Assembly: GCF_001651805.1 (NCBI RefSeq)
Contig: NZ_CP015839.1
Span: 4,960,001-5,024,000 of the forward strand
Origin: Marinobacterium aestuarii
GTDB lineage: Bacteria > Pseudomonadota > Gammaproteobacteria > Pseudomonadales > Balneatricaceae
Reading direction: 5' to 3'
DNA length: 64,000 bases
Shown here one piece after another: positions 18,991-28,191 of this stretch (position 1 is its first letter; each line of letters opens with the position of its first letter). A program made the translations under genes and the position numbers. Under the pieces are notes generated by a model, which was given only the letters and a program-made list of their open reading frames with translations, made no database searches and was not told where the DNA came from.

Positions 18991-21165
18991 TTACAGCTTC
19001 CCGGTACGGATAAAGTAGGTCTCTCCAGAGCTGTCATCCACGCCGTCGTTATCGGTTACCGCAAAACCGTTGCCGGCGGCATCCAGGGTGAAGCCCTCTA
19101 TCTTGTCGACCACAAAACCATTCAGCGCCTTGAGGTCGGGGATAAAGTCGCGCACCCGCTGTTTGCTGACCAGCGGCAGCTCGCCGCCAAGCGGCGCAGG
19201 CTTGAGCTCATCCAGTGCCACCCGGTACAAACGCTTGATGGCGGCCTGTTCACCGATCTGATTATCCCGCTCGATAATGTAGACACCGTCTGCCCCCAGG
19301 CTGATTTCGGACAGCCCGACCCAGCCCTGAGACGCCGCTTCGGTCGGATAGCGCACGGCGCCCCACTGGCCGGTTTTCAGGTCATGGGACACCAGCTTGA
19401 CGGTATTTTGCGGATCATCTTTCCAGGAGCGCTGCAGGGCGATCCAGAGAGTGTCTCCGATCAGGGTGATACCTTCAGCACCAAAGCGCCTCTCATGCTG
19501 TAGCAGCTCGGGCGGGAAGCTCAGAGTGCGATCAATCTCGCCTTGGGCATCGGTGTGGTAAATGGCGTGGGGGATACCCTTGTCCGTGCGCCCCTCCGAT
19601 GCGAGCCAGAAGCCACCCTGGCCATCGACCACTATACCTTCCAGATCCAGTTTCTCCGCCGTCTTGCCCTCTCGGGTCACGCGGGTCGCCGCGGTAATAC
19701 GGGCCGGTGTGCTGTTGGCATCAATACTAAAGATCGTCGGCTGCTGGCTGTAAAAGCTGTCGTTAACCGCATAGAGCAGACCGGGCTTGCCGGGGTCCGC
19801 CGTCAGGCCGGACAAGGCACCCCAGCCCACCGGCATACCCTGGGCATCAGCCTCAGACAGCAACTGCGGGTAGACGGGAGCCCTGTCTTCCAGGCGATAG
19901 AGCATGACATGGGCGCGGGCACCGCCATCCTCGAGCAGATCCTTTTCGTTGGCGCTGGCCAGCAAGCCACGGGACGGAATAACCACTGCGGATTCAGGCG
20001 CTATGCCGGAGGGTAACAGCTGCACAAACTCAGGCGCAGCGCCGGTATCGCGGTAAACACCGATAACAGAGGCCCGTTCGGACAGCACGAAGATATAGCG
20101 CTCGTCCCCGAATACGCCCACGGCCACGCCTTCAGGTTCGGCGCCCTTTTTGCCAGAACGCTTTTCCGGGTAATGACCGGCCGCCACTATGCGCTGCTCG
20201 AAGTCGGCACCGGATTCGAACAGCACTCGGCCGTCCTTGTGGAAGATGGTGAAGCCGCGGGAACCGCCCTGGTAATCGCCTTCGTTGGCGATAACGAAAC
20301 GTTCGTCGTCGAGCCATTTCACCGCATCGGGCTCACGCGCCACATCACTCAGGCTGCCATTGAAATCCAGCTGCCCATCTTTCTCGATATCAATACCAGC
20401 AAGGTGCACGCGCCCGGCGCTGAAGTGATGCAGAATCTCGCCGCTGTCGGCAGCCACGATCACCAGGTGATTATTTTCCTGCAGTGTGACCACAATCTCG
20501 TTGCGATCGTTGAAGTCCACGAACTCGGGTTCGGGGTCCTCGCCGGCAACCTCCGCCAACCCGGTCAGCTCGACCCGGCGCAGCGCGTCGCACTGGGGTA
20601 TACCGTCCTGCAGCGGCAGTATGACCAGAAAGCCCGCCGGCAACTGCCCAGGGGCGCCGTCACCCAAGCCTTCGTCACGTTCGTTTTCTATCGCCACGGC
20701 GGCAAAGCGGCCATCTCTGGACACCGCCACCGAGTCCGGCTGTCCGCCCAGATCACAACGTGCCTTTTCGGTCTGATCCTGCAGCGAAACCGCCGCCAGA
20801 AAACCCGAAGGCGCTGTATAGCTGGGCGAGGTATTGACGCCCGCCAGTGCCATGCCGTCGGCAGTAGCCACCGCGGTTGGCTCGCCGCCCATGTCCACAA
20901 AGCCTGCCCCGCGGGGCTTGGCTGCATCACTGATATCGACAAAGCCCAGACCGCCGCGCGGGCTGTCCGAATAAATCAGCATCTGGCCATCCGCGGAAGC
21001 CGCAATGATTTCGGCCGAGGTTTCCTGCGCAGCATCCTGACTGGCAGAAAAATTGTTCGTCACCGGGAAACTGGCAATGCGATTGAAAGACTGCGCCTGC
21101 GCCGTGCTGGCGGCGGCGGCCACCAGCAGGGCCAGTGTCGCCCGCGTAAAAGGTCGCTCGGACAT
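18991..21165 (-). CDS. Secreted esterase-like protein of the phytase-like family
   Basis: The product is 724 residues from the ATG at 21165 (MSERPFTRATLALLVAAAA), which gives a clean signal peptide ending AQA and has GGAG upstream. The longer frame to 21321 adds 52 residues with no signal and no homology. The N-terminal half is a beta-propeller-like region (SRDGRFAAVAIEN, KWLDDERFVIANEGDYQGG, KKGAEPEGVAVG). The C-terminal third matches the esterase-like phytase domain (LSGLTADPGKPGLLYAVNDS, KLDLEGIVVDGQGGFWLASE). The natural substrate is unknown and it need not act on phytate. It is probably periplasmic or extracellular. Confidence 0.82.
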   Translation of the reverse strand: MSERPFTRATLALLVAAAASTAQAQSFNRIASFPVTNNFSASQDAAQETSAEIIAASADGQMLIYSDSPRGGLGFVDISDAAKPRGAGFVDMGGEPTAVATADGMALAGVNTSPSYTAPSGFLAAVSLQDQTEKARCDLGGQPDSVAVSRDGRFAAVAIENERDEGLGDGAPGQLPAGFLVILPLQDGIPQCDALRRVELTGLAEVAGEDPEPEFVDFNDRNEIVVTLQENNHLVIVAADSGEILHHFSAGRVHLAGIDIEKDGQLDFNGSLSDVAREPDAVKWLDDERFVIANEGDYQGGSRGFTIFHKDGRVLFESGADFEQRIVAAGHYPEKRSGKKGAEPEGVAVGVFGDERYIFVLSERASVIGVYRDTGAAPEFVQLLPSGIAPESAVVIPSRGLLASANEKDLLEDGGARAHVMLYRLEDRAPVYPQLLSEADAQGMPVGWGALSGLTADPGKPGLLYAVNDSFYSQQPTIFSIDANSTPARITAATRVTREGKTAEKLDLEGIVVDGQGGFWLASEGRTDKGIPHAIYHTDAQGEIDRTLSFPPELLQHERRFGAEGITLIGDTLWIALQRSWKDDPQNTVKLVSHDLKTGQWGAVRYPTEAASQGWVGLSEISLGADGVYIIERDNQIGEQAAIKRLYRVALDELKPAPLGGELPLVSKQRVRDFIPDLKALNGFVVDKIEGFTLDAAGNGFAVTDNDGVDDSSGETYFIRTGKL

Positions 21166-21345
21166 CGAAATCACTCCGCTCAATATGACAGAGGTCAATA
21201 ACCTAGACCGATTCCATGACAACGACATGACAGCGGCCCTTGGTGACACCGGACGAAGGGGCCAGCTGCATACAGGAACCAGCCTGGCATCCAAAGGATC
21301 ATCTTTCAGCAACCTGCGCACTGTGCAAAAGGGCCGGGCGGTTTT

Positions 21346-21828
21346 TCAACTGCGCGGGCGTGTCAGGGCGATGCTGCGCCCGGCCAGTGCCGGCCAGTCC
21401 GAGCCCGCCTGGTGCTGCTGCAGTGCTTGGACCCGCGCCTCGGTGTCGGGCAGCATAGGTGCCCCGCGGTGCGCCGCCATGTCCATGTGCAGCAACAGGG
21501 TTTCCATCGCCGCCAGCTCTGCGTCGGTTTCGCCGTGACGCAGGGTGAAAAATACCCGCAGCTTTTTGGCGTCGCTTTCAAGCAAGCGCGCCTCTACCCG
21601 CAGCGGCTCACCCAAACTCACTTCCTGCAAGTAGTGCACCATGCTCTGCAGCGTATAGATGGAGACCTGATGCGCCTCGCGAAAGACGGCATCAAGGCCA
21701 ATCTGCAGCATGAATTCATCGATCGCCTGGCTGAAAACCAGCACATAGCAGGCATCGTTCATGTGGCCGTTGTAGTCGATCCACTCGGGCTGAACGGGCC
21801 CCTCGAACACGGTGAGTTCAGTTGTCAT
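21346..21828 (-). CDS. cdhB: Hot-dog thioesterase, probable betainyl-CoA thioesterase of carnitine catabolism
   Basis: The product is 160 residues from the ATG at 21828 (MTTELTVFEGPVQPEWIDYN), preceded by AGAGG; the frame extends further upstream without homology. The segment WIDYNGHMNDACYVLVFSQA is the hot-dog fold signature of 4HBT thioesterases, with the catalytic Asp/Asn region intact. In Pseudomonas aeruginosa the equivalent CdhB hydrolyses betainyl-CoA to glycine betaine and CoA. The gene is divergent from cdhR, with about 130 bp between starts, and neighbours the rest of the pathway. Substrate assignment rests on that context. Confidence 0.85.
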   Translation of the reverse strand: MTTELTVFEGPVQPEWIDYNGHMNDACYVLVFSQAIDEFMLQIGLDAVFREAHQVSIYTLQSMVHYLQEVSLGEPLRVEARLLESDAKKLRVFFTLRHGETDAELAAMETLLLHMDMAAHRGAPMLPDTEARVQALQQHQAGSDWPALAGRSIALTRPRS

Positions 21829-21959
21829 CTTGCACCTCTGATTGGGATTGCGCCGACGCGGCTTTTGGGCAATGCTAACCCGCCCGCCCCACAAAATTTG
21901 CCTGAATCCGCCTATTAAATGTGCGTTTTCGCCAGGACAGCCCAGGACCCAGTGCATCG

Positions 21960-22916
21960 ATGTTTGGAGACCGCCCCCGCACCTACCCGCAAACCATCAG
22001 CTTTCTGCTGATTCCAGGCTTCTCGCTGTTCGGCCTGACCGCGATGCTCGACCCCTTGCGCCATGCCAATCACAGCAGCAACCGCGAGCTGTACCGCTGG
22101 CAGCTGATCTCCGAAAAGGGTGGCTTGGTCGCCAGCAGCGACAACCTCGAGATCATGAGCGATGCCGGCATTCGCGATACTCCGGCCGGTGACACCCTGA
22201 TCATTTGCGCAGGCTATGATCCCCAGGCCCGCATCACACCGGCATTACTGGGCTTTATCCGCCAGCAGGCCAGCCATGGCGCCGATATCGGCTGCCAGGA
22301 CACCGCCGCCTACATTGCCGCCGCCGCCGGCATCCTGGATGGCTACCGTGCCACCCTGCATTGGGAGAACCTGCAGAGCACCGCCGAGGCCTTTCCCCGG
22401 GTGGCCTTCGTGCAGGAACTGCTGGTGGTGGATCGCGCCCGCTTTTCCTGCCCCGGCGCCCTGTCGGGGCTCGACATGATGCTGTATCTGATCGGTACCC
22501 AGCACGGCAACGGCCTGGCCACTACCGTGGCCGACGAGCTGATCTACACCCACAAGCGCGCCCACAGCGATCCTCAGCGCACCTCGATACAAAAGCGCCT
22601 GGACAGCCGCAATCCGCGCCTGGTTGAGGCCGTGCAACTGATGGAACACAACCTGGAGGAGCCGCTGCGCATCAGCGAAATCGCAGCCCAGTTGCAGCTC
22701 TCCGGGCGTGAACTCGAGCGCCTGTTCCGCCACTATCTGCAACAGACCCCCAGCGCCTACTACCGCAACCTGCGCCTGGATCAGGCCCGCTGGATGCTGC
22801 AGCAAACCAGCCAGAGCGTCACCGATATCTCGGTCGCCTGCGGTTTCGTTTCCCTGTCCCATTTCACCCGCAGCTACCAGCAGCGCTTTGCCAAGAGTCC
22901 CAGCCGGGAACGCTGA
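21960..22916 (+). CDS. cdhR: GlxA/AraC-family regulator, probable carnitine catabolism activator CdhR
   Basis: The product is 318 residues from the ATG at 21960 (MFGDRPRTYPQTISFLLIPG). Residues 10-190 form a DJ-1/PfpI-like domain (LIPGFSLFGLTAMLDPLRHA, IGCQDTAAYIAAAAGILDGY). A C-terminal AraC double helix-turn-helix follows (LRISEIAAQLQLSGRELERL, VTDISVACGFVSLSHFTRSY). This layout is shared by CdhR, GbdR and related regulators of quaternary amine use. It is divergent from the thioesterase gene and upstream of the cleavage enzyme and dehydrogenase, so it most likely activates them in response to carnitine. Confidence 0.87.
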   Translation: MFGDRPRTYPQTISFLLIPGFSLFGLTAMLDPLRHANHSSNRELYRWQLISEKGGLVASSDNLEIMSDAGIRDTPAGDTLIICAGYDPQARITPALLGFIRQQASHGADIGCQDTAAYIAAAAGILDGYRATLHWENLQSTAEAFPRVAFVQELLVVDRARFSCPGALSGLDMMLYLIGTQHGNGLATTVADELIYTHKRAHSDPQRTSIQKRLDSRNPRLVEAVQLMEHNLEEPLRISEIAAQLQLSGRELERLFRHYLQQTPSAYYRNLRLDQARWMLQQTSQSVTDISVACGFVSLSHFTRSYQQRFAKSPSRER

Positions 22917-23157
22917 AAAGCTTCGCAGCGAGACGCGGCTTCTACGCTGGGGGGTGTCCTCTGGTGATTGGGAATTGGTAAACCAGCAGCTTTCAGCCGT
23001 AAGCTGACAGCTTACGGCTGAAAGCTCTAAGCACCTCGCCCCTGCTCTTGCCCCCTTTCACCTTGTACCTTGAACCTGCTCTTCTCCCTTTTACCTTGCC
23101 CCTCGCCCTTTTGACTGTCGTAAACAGACTCGTCTTATCCAATTACGTCAGTGAGAA
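22917..23157. other. Non-coding gap between cdhR and cdhC, pyrimidine-rich
   Basis: No credible gene is present. After the perfect palindrome at 22988-23026 the plus strand is strongly pyrimidine-rich from about 23030 to 23115, with repeated CCTTG and CTCGCCC words (CACCTTGTACCTTGAACC, TACCTTGCCCCTCGCCC). This low-complexity style is unlike the flanking coding sequence and looks like a dispersed intergenic repeat, though no second copy is in this window. Confidence 0.6.
22988..23026. repeat. 39-bp perfect palindrome
   Basis: The left arm at 22988-23006 begins AGCTTTCAGCCG and the right arm at 23008-23026 is its exact reverse complement, with one base between them. It lies 71 bp after the cdhR stop. 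No T run follows on the plus strand, so a plain terminator is less likely than a dispersed repeat or cruciform-forming element. Confidence 0.85.
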
Positions 23158-23191
23158 AGCTTAATCGCATACAGGCAATTAAGCTGCGATT
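23158..23191. promoter_or_regulatory. Nested inverted repeats upstream of cdhC, possible regulator site
   Basis: AGCTTAAT (23158-23165) is mirrored by ATTAAGCT (23178-23185), and AATCGCA (23163-23169) by TGCGATT (23185-23191). The two inverted repeats interlock about 120-150 bp upstream of the cdhC start, a usual place for an AraC/GlxA-type activator site. Binding by CdhR is inferred only. Confidence 0.4.
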
Positions 23192-23307
23192 TCAGACAAA
23201 AACATCCCATTCATCCGCGTAACTTTAGTCACAAGCCGGGCGCACCGAAGATCTCTTAGGTACAGCACCCGGCGCTACAACAAAACACTTCAAGAGTCAG
23301 AATTGCC

Positions 23308-24198
23308 ATGAATCAGGACGTCATCATCACCTGCGCTGTTACCGGCGCCGCCGATACAGCCGACCGCAGCCCCCATGTGCCTGTCACGCCGAAAGAGATC
23401 GCCGATGCCGCCATCGAGGCCTGGAACGCCGGTGCCGCCATTGCCCACATGCATGTGCGCGACCCCGAAACCAAGCAGTGCTCCCGTCGCCTGGATCTGT
23501 ACGCCGAAGTCTGCGAACGCCTGCGGGCCGCCGACTGCGACGTCATCATCAACCTGACGGCGGGCATGGGTGGCGATCTTTATATAGGCCCGGAAGAAAA
23601 CCCCACCGCCTTCTGCCCCGAAACCGACCTGGTCGGCGGCCTTGAGCGTCTGGTGCATATTGAAGAACTCAAGCCCGAGATCTGCACCCTGGATTGCGGT
23701 TCGGTCAATTTCGGCGACAGCAACCTGGTGTACATCTCAACGCCGGACATGCTGCGCAAGGCCGCAGCCCGCATCCAGCAGCTGGATGTCACCGTCGAGC
23801 TGGAAATCTTCGACACCGGCAACCTCTGGTTCGCGCTGCAGATGATGAAAGAAGGCCTGATCAACGACAACGCCATGTTCCAGCTGTGCCAGGGCATCCC
23901 CTGGGGCACTCCGCCGGAACTGAGCCTGCTCAAGGGCATGGTCGACATGCTGCCCGCCAACAGCAACTGGACCGCCTTTGCCCTGGGCCGCAAGCAGCTG
24001 CCCTGGGCGGCACAATCAACGCTGCTGGGCGGCCATGTCCGTGTTGGGCTGGAAGACAACCTCTATCTGGGCAAGGGCGAATTCGCCACCAACGGCCAGC
24101 TGGTCGAGCGTGCCGTGAATATCGTCGAGAACATGGGCTCACGCATTCTCAGCCCGAATGAAGCCCGCCAGAAGCTGCGTTTGCGCGGCACGCAGTAA
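23308..24198 (+). CDS. cdhC: BKACE-family dehydrocarnitine cleavage enzyme
   Basis: The product is 296 residues, the usual length for the beta-keto acid cleavage (DUF849) family. Motifs include [20 protein letters not shown] and [20 protein letters not shown], with zinc-ligand histidines in [13 protein letters not shown], and the substrate region [13 protein letters not shown] and [20 protein letters not shown]. With acetyl-CoA it should split 3-dehydrocarnitine into betainyl-CoA and acetoacetate. It is followed 44 bp later by the carnitine dehydrogenase gene, which makes its substrate, so the two form an operon. Specificity for dehydrocarnitine comes from this neighbourhood. Confidence 0.92.
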   Translation: MNQDVIITCAVTGAADTADRSPHVPVTPKEIADAAIEAWNAGAAIAHMHVRDPETKQCSRRLDLYAEVCERLRAADCDVIINLTAGMGGDLYIGPEENPTAFCPETDLVGGLERLVHIEELKPEICTLDCGSVNFGDSNLVYISTPDMLRKAAARIQQLDVTVELEIFDTGNLWFALQMMKEGLINDNAMFQLCQGIPWGTPPELSLLKGMVDMLPANSNWTAFALGRKQLPWAAQSTLLGGHVRVGLEDNLYLGKGEFATNGQLVERAVNIVENMGSRILSPNEARQKLRLRGTQ

Positions 24199-24242
24199 TC
24201 CCTGCCATTCCCGCATATTCAGCCACTTACGGAGCACACACG

Positions 24243-25211
24243 ATGAATCGTCCTTTACCTACTGAAGTCACCAAGGCCGGCGTTCTTGGCACCGGCGTTA
24301 TCGGCGGCGCCTGGGCGCTGCACTTTCTGAGAATGGGCATGGATGTGGTCGCCTATGATCCAGGCCCCAACGCGCGCGAAAAACTGCTGGCGATGGTGGA
24401 CCATATCTGGCCCACCATGGTGAAACTCGGCCTGCGCGAAGGTGCCAGCCCGCAGCGACTGCGCTTTGCCGACAGCCTGGAAGAGCTGGTCAACAGCGTC
24501 GAAGTGATTCAGGAAAGCACGCCGGAGAACCTCGACGCCAAGCGCGCCCTGTTCGTCGAACTCGATCGCCTGGCACCGCCGGAAGTCGTGATCATTTCCA
24601 GCACCTCGGGTTTTGCCATGTCCGACATGGCGGTTGAAGTACAACATCAGGCCGATCGCTTCGTCGTCGGCCACCCGTTCAACCCGCCCTACCTGGTGCC
24701 TTTTTGCGAAGTCTGTGGCGGCAAGCGCACCAGCCAGGAAGTGGTCGACTGGACCGCGGCCTTCTACGAAGCGATCGAGAAACAGGTCGCCAAGATGGAC
24801 AAGGAACTGCCGGGTTTTATCGGCAACCGCCTGCAGGAAGCCCTGTGGCGCGAAGCGCTGCACATGGTGGCCAACAATGAATGCTCGGTTGAAGACATCG
24901 ACAAGGCCATCGCCTACGGGCCGGGTCTGCGCTGGGCCATCATGGGCCACTGCCTGACCTACCACCTGGGCGGCGGACAGGGCGGCATGGCACACCTGCT
25001 GGACCATTTTGAGGATTCTCTCAAGGAACCCTGGACCCGGCTCGAAGCACCCGAACTGACACAGCAGCTCAAAGACGATATGGTGGCCGGCTGCCTGACC
25101 CAGGCCAATGGCGCCTCGATCAACGACCTGATTCAGGAACGTGACGACTGCCTGATCCGCATCATGCAAACGCTGCAGGAATACCGCGACGAACACGGCA
25201 TCCGCCGCTAA
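24243..25211 (+). CDS. cdhA: L-carnitine 3-dehydrogenase
   Basis: This 322-residue enzyme of the 3-hydroxyacyl-CoA dehydrogenase superfamily oxidises L-carnitine to 3-dehydrocarnitine with NAD+. The Rossmann motif is VLGTGVIGGAWALHFLRMG. The catalytic His region reads VVGHPFNPPYLVPFCEVCGG, and FIGNRLQEALWREALHMV belongs to the C-terminal helical domain, which ends at about residue 320. Length and motifs match known carnitine dehydrogenases rather than fatty-acid enzymes. A GC-rich hairpin follows its stop. Confidence 0.93.
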   Translation: MNRPLPTEVTKAGVLGTGVIGGAWALHFLRMGMDVVAYDPGPNAREKLLAMVDHIWPTMVKLGLREGASPQRLRFADSLEELVNSVEVIQESTPENLDAKRALFVELDRLAPPEVVIISSTSGFAMSDMAVEVQHQADRFVVGHPFNPPYLVPFCEVCGGKRTSQEVVDWTAAFYEAIEKQVAKMDKELPGFIGNRLQEALWREALHMVANNECSVEDIDKAIAYGPGLRWAIMGHCLTYHLGGGQGGMAHLLDHFEDSLKEPWTRLEAPELTQQLKDDMVAGCLTQANGASINDLIQERDDCLIRIMQTLQEYRDEHGIRR

Positions 25212-25215
25212 AGCT

Positions 25216-25253
25216 GCGGCGTGACAGCAGTGCCCTGTCGTCACGCCGCTTTT
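25216..25253 (+). terminator. Terminator or attenuator between cdhA and the BCCT gene
   Basis: GCGGCGTGACAG (25216-25227) pairs with CTGTCGTCACGCCGC (25235-25249), with a three-base bulge, and is followed by TTTTGT. It lies directly after the cdhA stop and would separate transporter expression from cdhCA unless read through. Confidence 0.7.
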
Positions 25254-25329
25254 GTCTATCCCCCAGGAGATTGCGTATCCATATAGCACTGACTTTGACC
25301 CGACTTATAGCTCACCGGAGACAACCCCA

Positions 25330-26994
25330 ATGTCGATAGAACAACAACAACGTCCTGAGAGTGGCAGTCCCGCTTTCAGGGCCGACTCCCTGGCCCAAGA
25401 GGGCCTTTTCAAAGGCATGCACAAAGGCATGACTATCAGCGGGGCCGCATTGATTCTCGCTTTCGTACTGTTCACCGGTATCAATGCAGAGCTTGCCAGC
25501 AGCATTTTTGGCAGCGCCCGCAGCTGGATCGAAGCCACCTTTGGCTGGTACTACCTGGTAACAGTGGTTTTCCTGATCCTCGTCTGCTGCTACATCGTAT
25601 TCAGCCGCCATGGCCATATTCGCCTGGGTGATGACGACAGCCGCCCCGAGTTCAGCAATTTTGCCTGGTTCTCGATGCTGTTTTCCGCCGGCATCGGCAT
25701 CGGTATTCTGTTTTTCGGCGTCGCCGAGCCGCTCTTCTACCTCGATAACAGCGGCGCCTTTGGCTACCCCAACAACCCCTACGCCGACATGGCCGGCGCC
25801 ACCGCCATCGGTCACGACCGTGCGGTCGATGCGCTGCGCGTCACCTTCTTCCACTGGGGTTTCCACGGCTGGGCTGTCTACGTCATCGTCGGCCTGTCAC
25901 TGGCTTACTTCGCCTACCGCAAGAAACTGCCGCTGGCACTGCGCTCGGCGCTCTACCCCTTTATTGGTGATCGCATCTACGGCCCCATCGGCCATGTAGT
26001 CGATCTGCTCGGCGTGCTGGGTTGCGTCTTTGGTGTCGCTACCTCCCTGGGGCTGGGTGTCAGCCAGATGTCGGTGGGGCTTGAACGTCTGATTGGCGTG
26101 GACCCGGGCCTCCAGACCCAGCTGATACTGATTGCCGTGATTACGGTAATTTCCATCCTGTCGGCCATGTCAGGCGTCAATCGCGGTATCAAGATCATCT
26201 CGCAGTGGAACATCATTATCTCGCTGCTGGTAATCGCCTTTTTCCTGTTCGCCGGCCCCACCAGCTGGCTGCTGAGCGTTTTTGCCGAGTCCCTGGGGGA
26301 TTATCTGACCAGCTTTGTACAGATGGGTCTCTGGTTCCCGGAAGAAGCGGGCCCCGCAGCCTGGCAGAATGGCTGGACCGTATTCTACTGGGGCTGGTGG
26401 CTGGCCTGGGCACCCTTTGTCGGCCTGTTCATCGCCCGCATATCCCGTGGCCGCACCCTGCGTGAATTCGTTCTCGGCGTGCTGCTGGTGCCAACACTGG
26501 TGATCTTTATCTGGCTAGGCATTTTTGGCGGTACAGCGCTGTGGCAGGAACTGCACGCCACGGGCGGCCCCGGTACTGCAGGCCTGATTGATCTGGTCAA
26601 TGCCTGGAACCTGCCGGCGGCACTCTTCGCCAGCTCCGATGGCATCGCCGGTGAAGGTACCTTGGGCTGGATCATTTCAGCGCTGCTGGTGTTCCTGTTG
26701 ATGAGCTGGTTCGTGACGTCGTCAGACTCCAGCACCCTGGTACTGACCACCATACTGTCACTGGGAAATGATGAACCGCCGCAGCTGTTCCGCGTATTCT
26801 GGGGCGTGGTGATCGGACTGGTCGCCGCCGTACTGCTGCTGGCCGGCGGTCTCAGCGCCCTGCAAACCGCCCTGATGGCCGCAGCACTGCCCCTGAGCCT
26901 GGTCATTCTGGCCATGACCTTCGGGGTACTGAAATCCCTGTGGCAGGAATCAGATGCGGTGCCAGCTCCACGCCCTGTGACCCAGAGCGACTAA
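25330..26994 (+). CDS. BCCT family transporter (carnitine/betaine/choline type)
   Basis: The product is 554 residues from the ATG at 25330, with GGAG nine bases upstream. About twelve membrane helices are visible. The family signature WTVFYWGWWLAWAPFVGLFI lies around residue 346-365, with FSAGIGIGILFFGVAEPLF earlier and MSWFVTSSDSSTLVL later. BCCT carriers import quaternary ammonium compounds, usually with sodium or proton symport. Position between the carnitine genes and the butyrobetaine hydroxylase suggests carnitine or gamma-butyrobetaine as substrate. A terminator at 27043-27076 ends the transcript. Confidence 0.9.
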   Translation: MSIEQQQRPESGSPAFRADSLAQEGLFKGMHKGMTISGAALILAFVLFTGINAELASSIFGSARSWIEATFGWYYLVTVVFLILVCCYIVFSRHGHIRLGDDDSRPEFSNFAWFSMLFSAGIGIGILFFGVAEPLFYLDNSGAFGYPNNPYADMAGATAIGHDRAVDALRVTFFHWGFHGWAVYVIVGLSLAYFAYRKKLPLALRSALYPFIGDRIYGPIGHVVDLLGVLGCVFGVATSLGLGVSQMSVGLERLIGVDPGLQTQLILIAVITVISILSAMSGVNRGIKIISQWNIIISLLVIAFFLFAGPTSWLLSVFAESLGDYLTSFVQMGLWFPEEAGPAAWQNGWTVFYWGWWLAWAPFVGLFIARISRGRTLREFVLGVLLVPTLVIFIWLGIFGGTALWQELHATGGPGTAGLIDLVNAWNLPAALFASSDGIAGEGTLGWIISALLVFLLMSWFVTSSDSSTLVLTTILSLGNDEPPQLFRVFWGVVIGLVAAVLLLAGGLSALQTALMAAALPLSLVILAMTFGVLKSLWQESDAVPAPRPVTQSD

Positions 26995-27042
26995 CAGGCA
27001 GTTGAGTCACTAGCAGGCAGTTCCTATCGGCCTGCTATAACC

Positions 27043-27076
27043 GAGCCGCCGTGATTCAAGATTCGGCGGCTCTTTT
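27043..27076 (+). terminator. Intrinsic terminator after the BCCT gene
   Basis: GAGCCGCCG (27043-27051) and CGGCGGCTC (27064-27072) form a 9-bp GC-rich stem followed by TTTT. It closes the carnitine transcript before the second regulator gene. Confidence 0.85.
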
Positions 27077-27108
27077 CGTTTATCGACGGGGAATAACAGG
27101 GAGTTCAC

Positions 27109-28191
27109 ATGCACCCATCCGTACTCTCTACCCAATCCAGAACCGCCACACACAGCACCTCTTCAGCCACCGCAAAGACGCCGGTACTTGCAGGCCCTGC
27201 CGTGGCGACCACTGTGCCCCCCATTTTGCATCCCGATGATGATGGCGTTACCACCGTCTCCTTTCTGTTATTGCCGGAATACGCCATGGTGTCGCTGCTG
27301 TCGGCCATAGAGCCGCTGCGCATCGCCAACCGCCTGGCAGGTCGTGAACTGTATCGTTGGCAGTGCCTGAGCGAAAACGGCCAGGCCGTAGTGGCCAGCA
27401 ATCAGATGGCACTGCAAACGCATCAGGACATGCATGCGGTCGACACACCGCGCAATCTGTTCGTCAATGCCAGCTTTCACCCCGAACGCCACCAGAGCCC
27501 GGAAGCTGTCGACTGGCTACGCCGCCTGAACCGGCGCAACAGCCTGTTGGGCGCGCTGGATACCGGCTGCCATCTGCTGGCCCGCGCAGGTCTGCTCAAA
27601 GGTCACAGAGTGACGCTGCACTGGGAAGCCGTACCGGCATTCCAGGAAATTTACCCCGATATTCTGATCAGCCCGGAACTGTTCGAAATCGGCCGCAACC
27701 GTATTACCTGCGCCGGCGGCACAGCCGCCACCGACATGATGCTGCACCTGATTCAGCAACAATCGGGCACCGCGCTGGCACTGCAGATTTGTGATCAGTG
27801 CATCAAGAACGGCATACGCCCGCCCTCGGATCGACAGCGCATCGGCCTGCCGCGACAGCTCAACATTCATCATCCACGCCTGATCAGAGTGCTGGGCCTG
27901 ATGGAGCAGCATATCGAAACGCCGCTGACGCCGGCGGACCTGGCCCGCAGCGCCTTTATCTCCCTGCGTCAGCTGGAGCGTCTGTGTCAGCGTTTTCTCG
28001 AGGCATCACCATCGGCCTATTACCTGAAGCTGCGCCTCGAACGGGCCCGGCAGCTGCTGCAGGAAACGGATCTGAGTGTGAGCGAAGTGGGCGGCGCCTG
28101 CGGCTTTGTATCCGCATCGCACTTCTGTCGCAGCTACCGGCGTCATTTCGACATGACGCCGGGGGAGCAACGCCGAGCGACGGCGAATTAA
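27109..28191 (+). CDS. GlxA/AraC-family transcriptional regulator (second in carnitine cluster)
   Basis: A 360-residue protein with an AGGGAG site before the ATG at 27109. After a 40-residue low-complexity leader comes a DJ-1/PfpI-like domain (SFLLLPEYAMVSLLSAIEPL, LGALDTGCHLLARAGLLKGH) and a C-terminal AraC-type DNA-binding domain (LTPADLARSAFISLRQLERL, VSEVGGACGFVSASHFCRSY). It is a paralogue-type relative of the CdhR-like protein at 21960, not a recent copy. The 3' end overlaps the convergent gamma-butyrobetaine hydroxylase gene by four bases, which suggests it regulates that gene or the transporter. Confidence 0.82.
   Translation: MHPSVLSTQSRTATHSTSSATAKTPVLAGPAVATTVPPILHPDDDGVTTVSFLLLPEYAMVSLLSAIEPLRIANRLAGRELYRWQCLSENGQAVVASNQMALQTHQDMHAVDTPRNLFVNASFHPERHQSPEAVDWLRRLNRRNSLLGALDTGCHLLARAGLLKGHRVTLHWEAVPAFQEIYPDILISPELFEIGRNRITCAGGTAATDMMLHLIQQQSGTALALQICDQCIKNGIRPPSDRQRIGLPRQLNIHHPRLIRVLGLMEQHIETPLTPADLARSAFISLRQLERLCQRFLEASPSAYYLKLRLERARQLLQETDLSVSEVGGACGFVSASHFCRSYRRHFDMTPGEQRRATAN

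Noticed and set aside
20173-21201. A 342-codon plus-strand frame opposite the phytase-like gene
   Set aside because: Antisense shadow; the minus-strand product has a signal peptide and family motifs.
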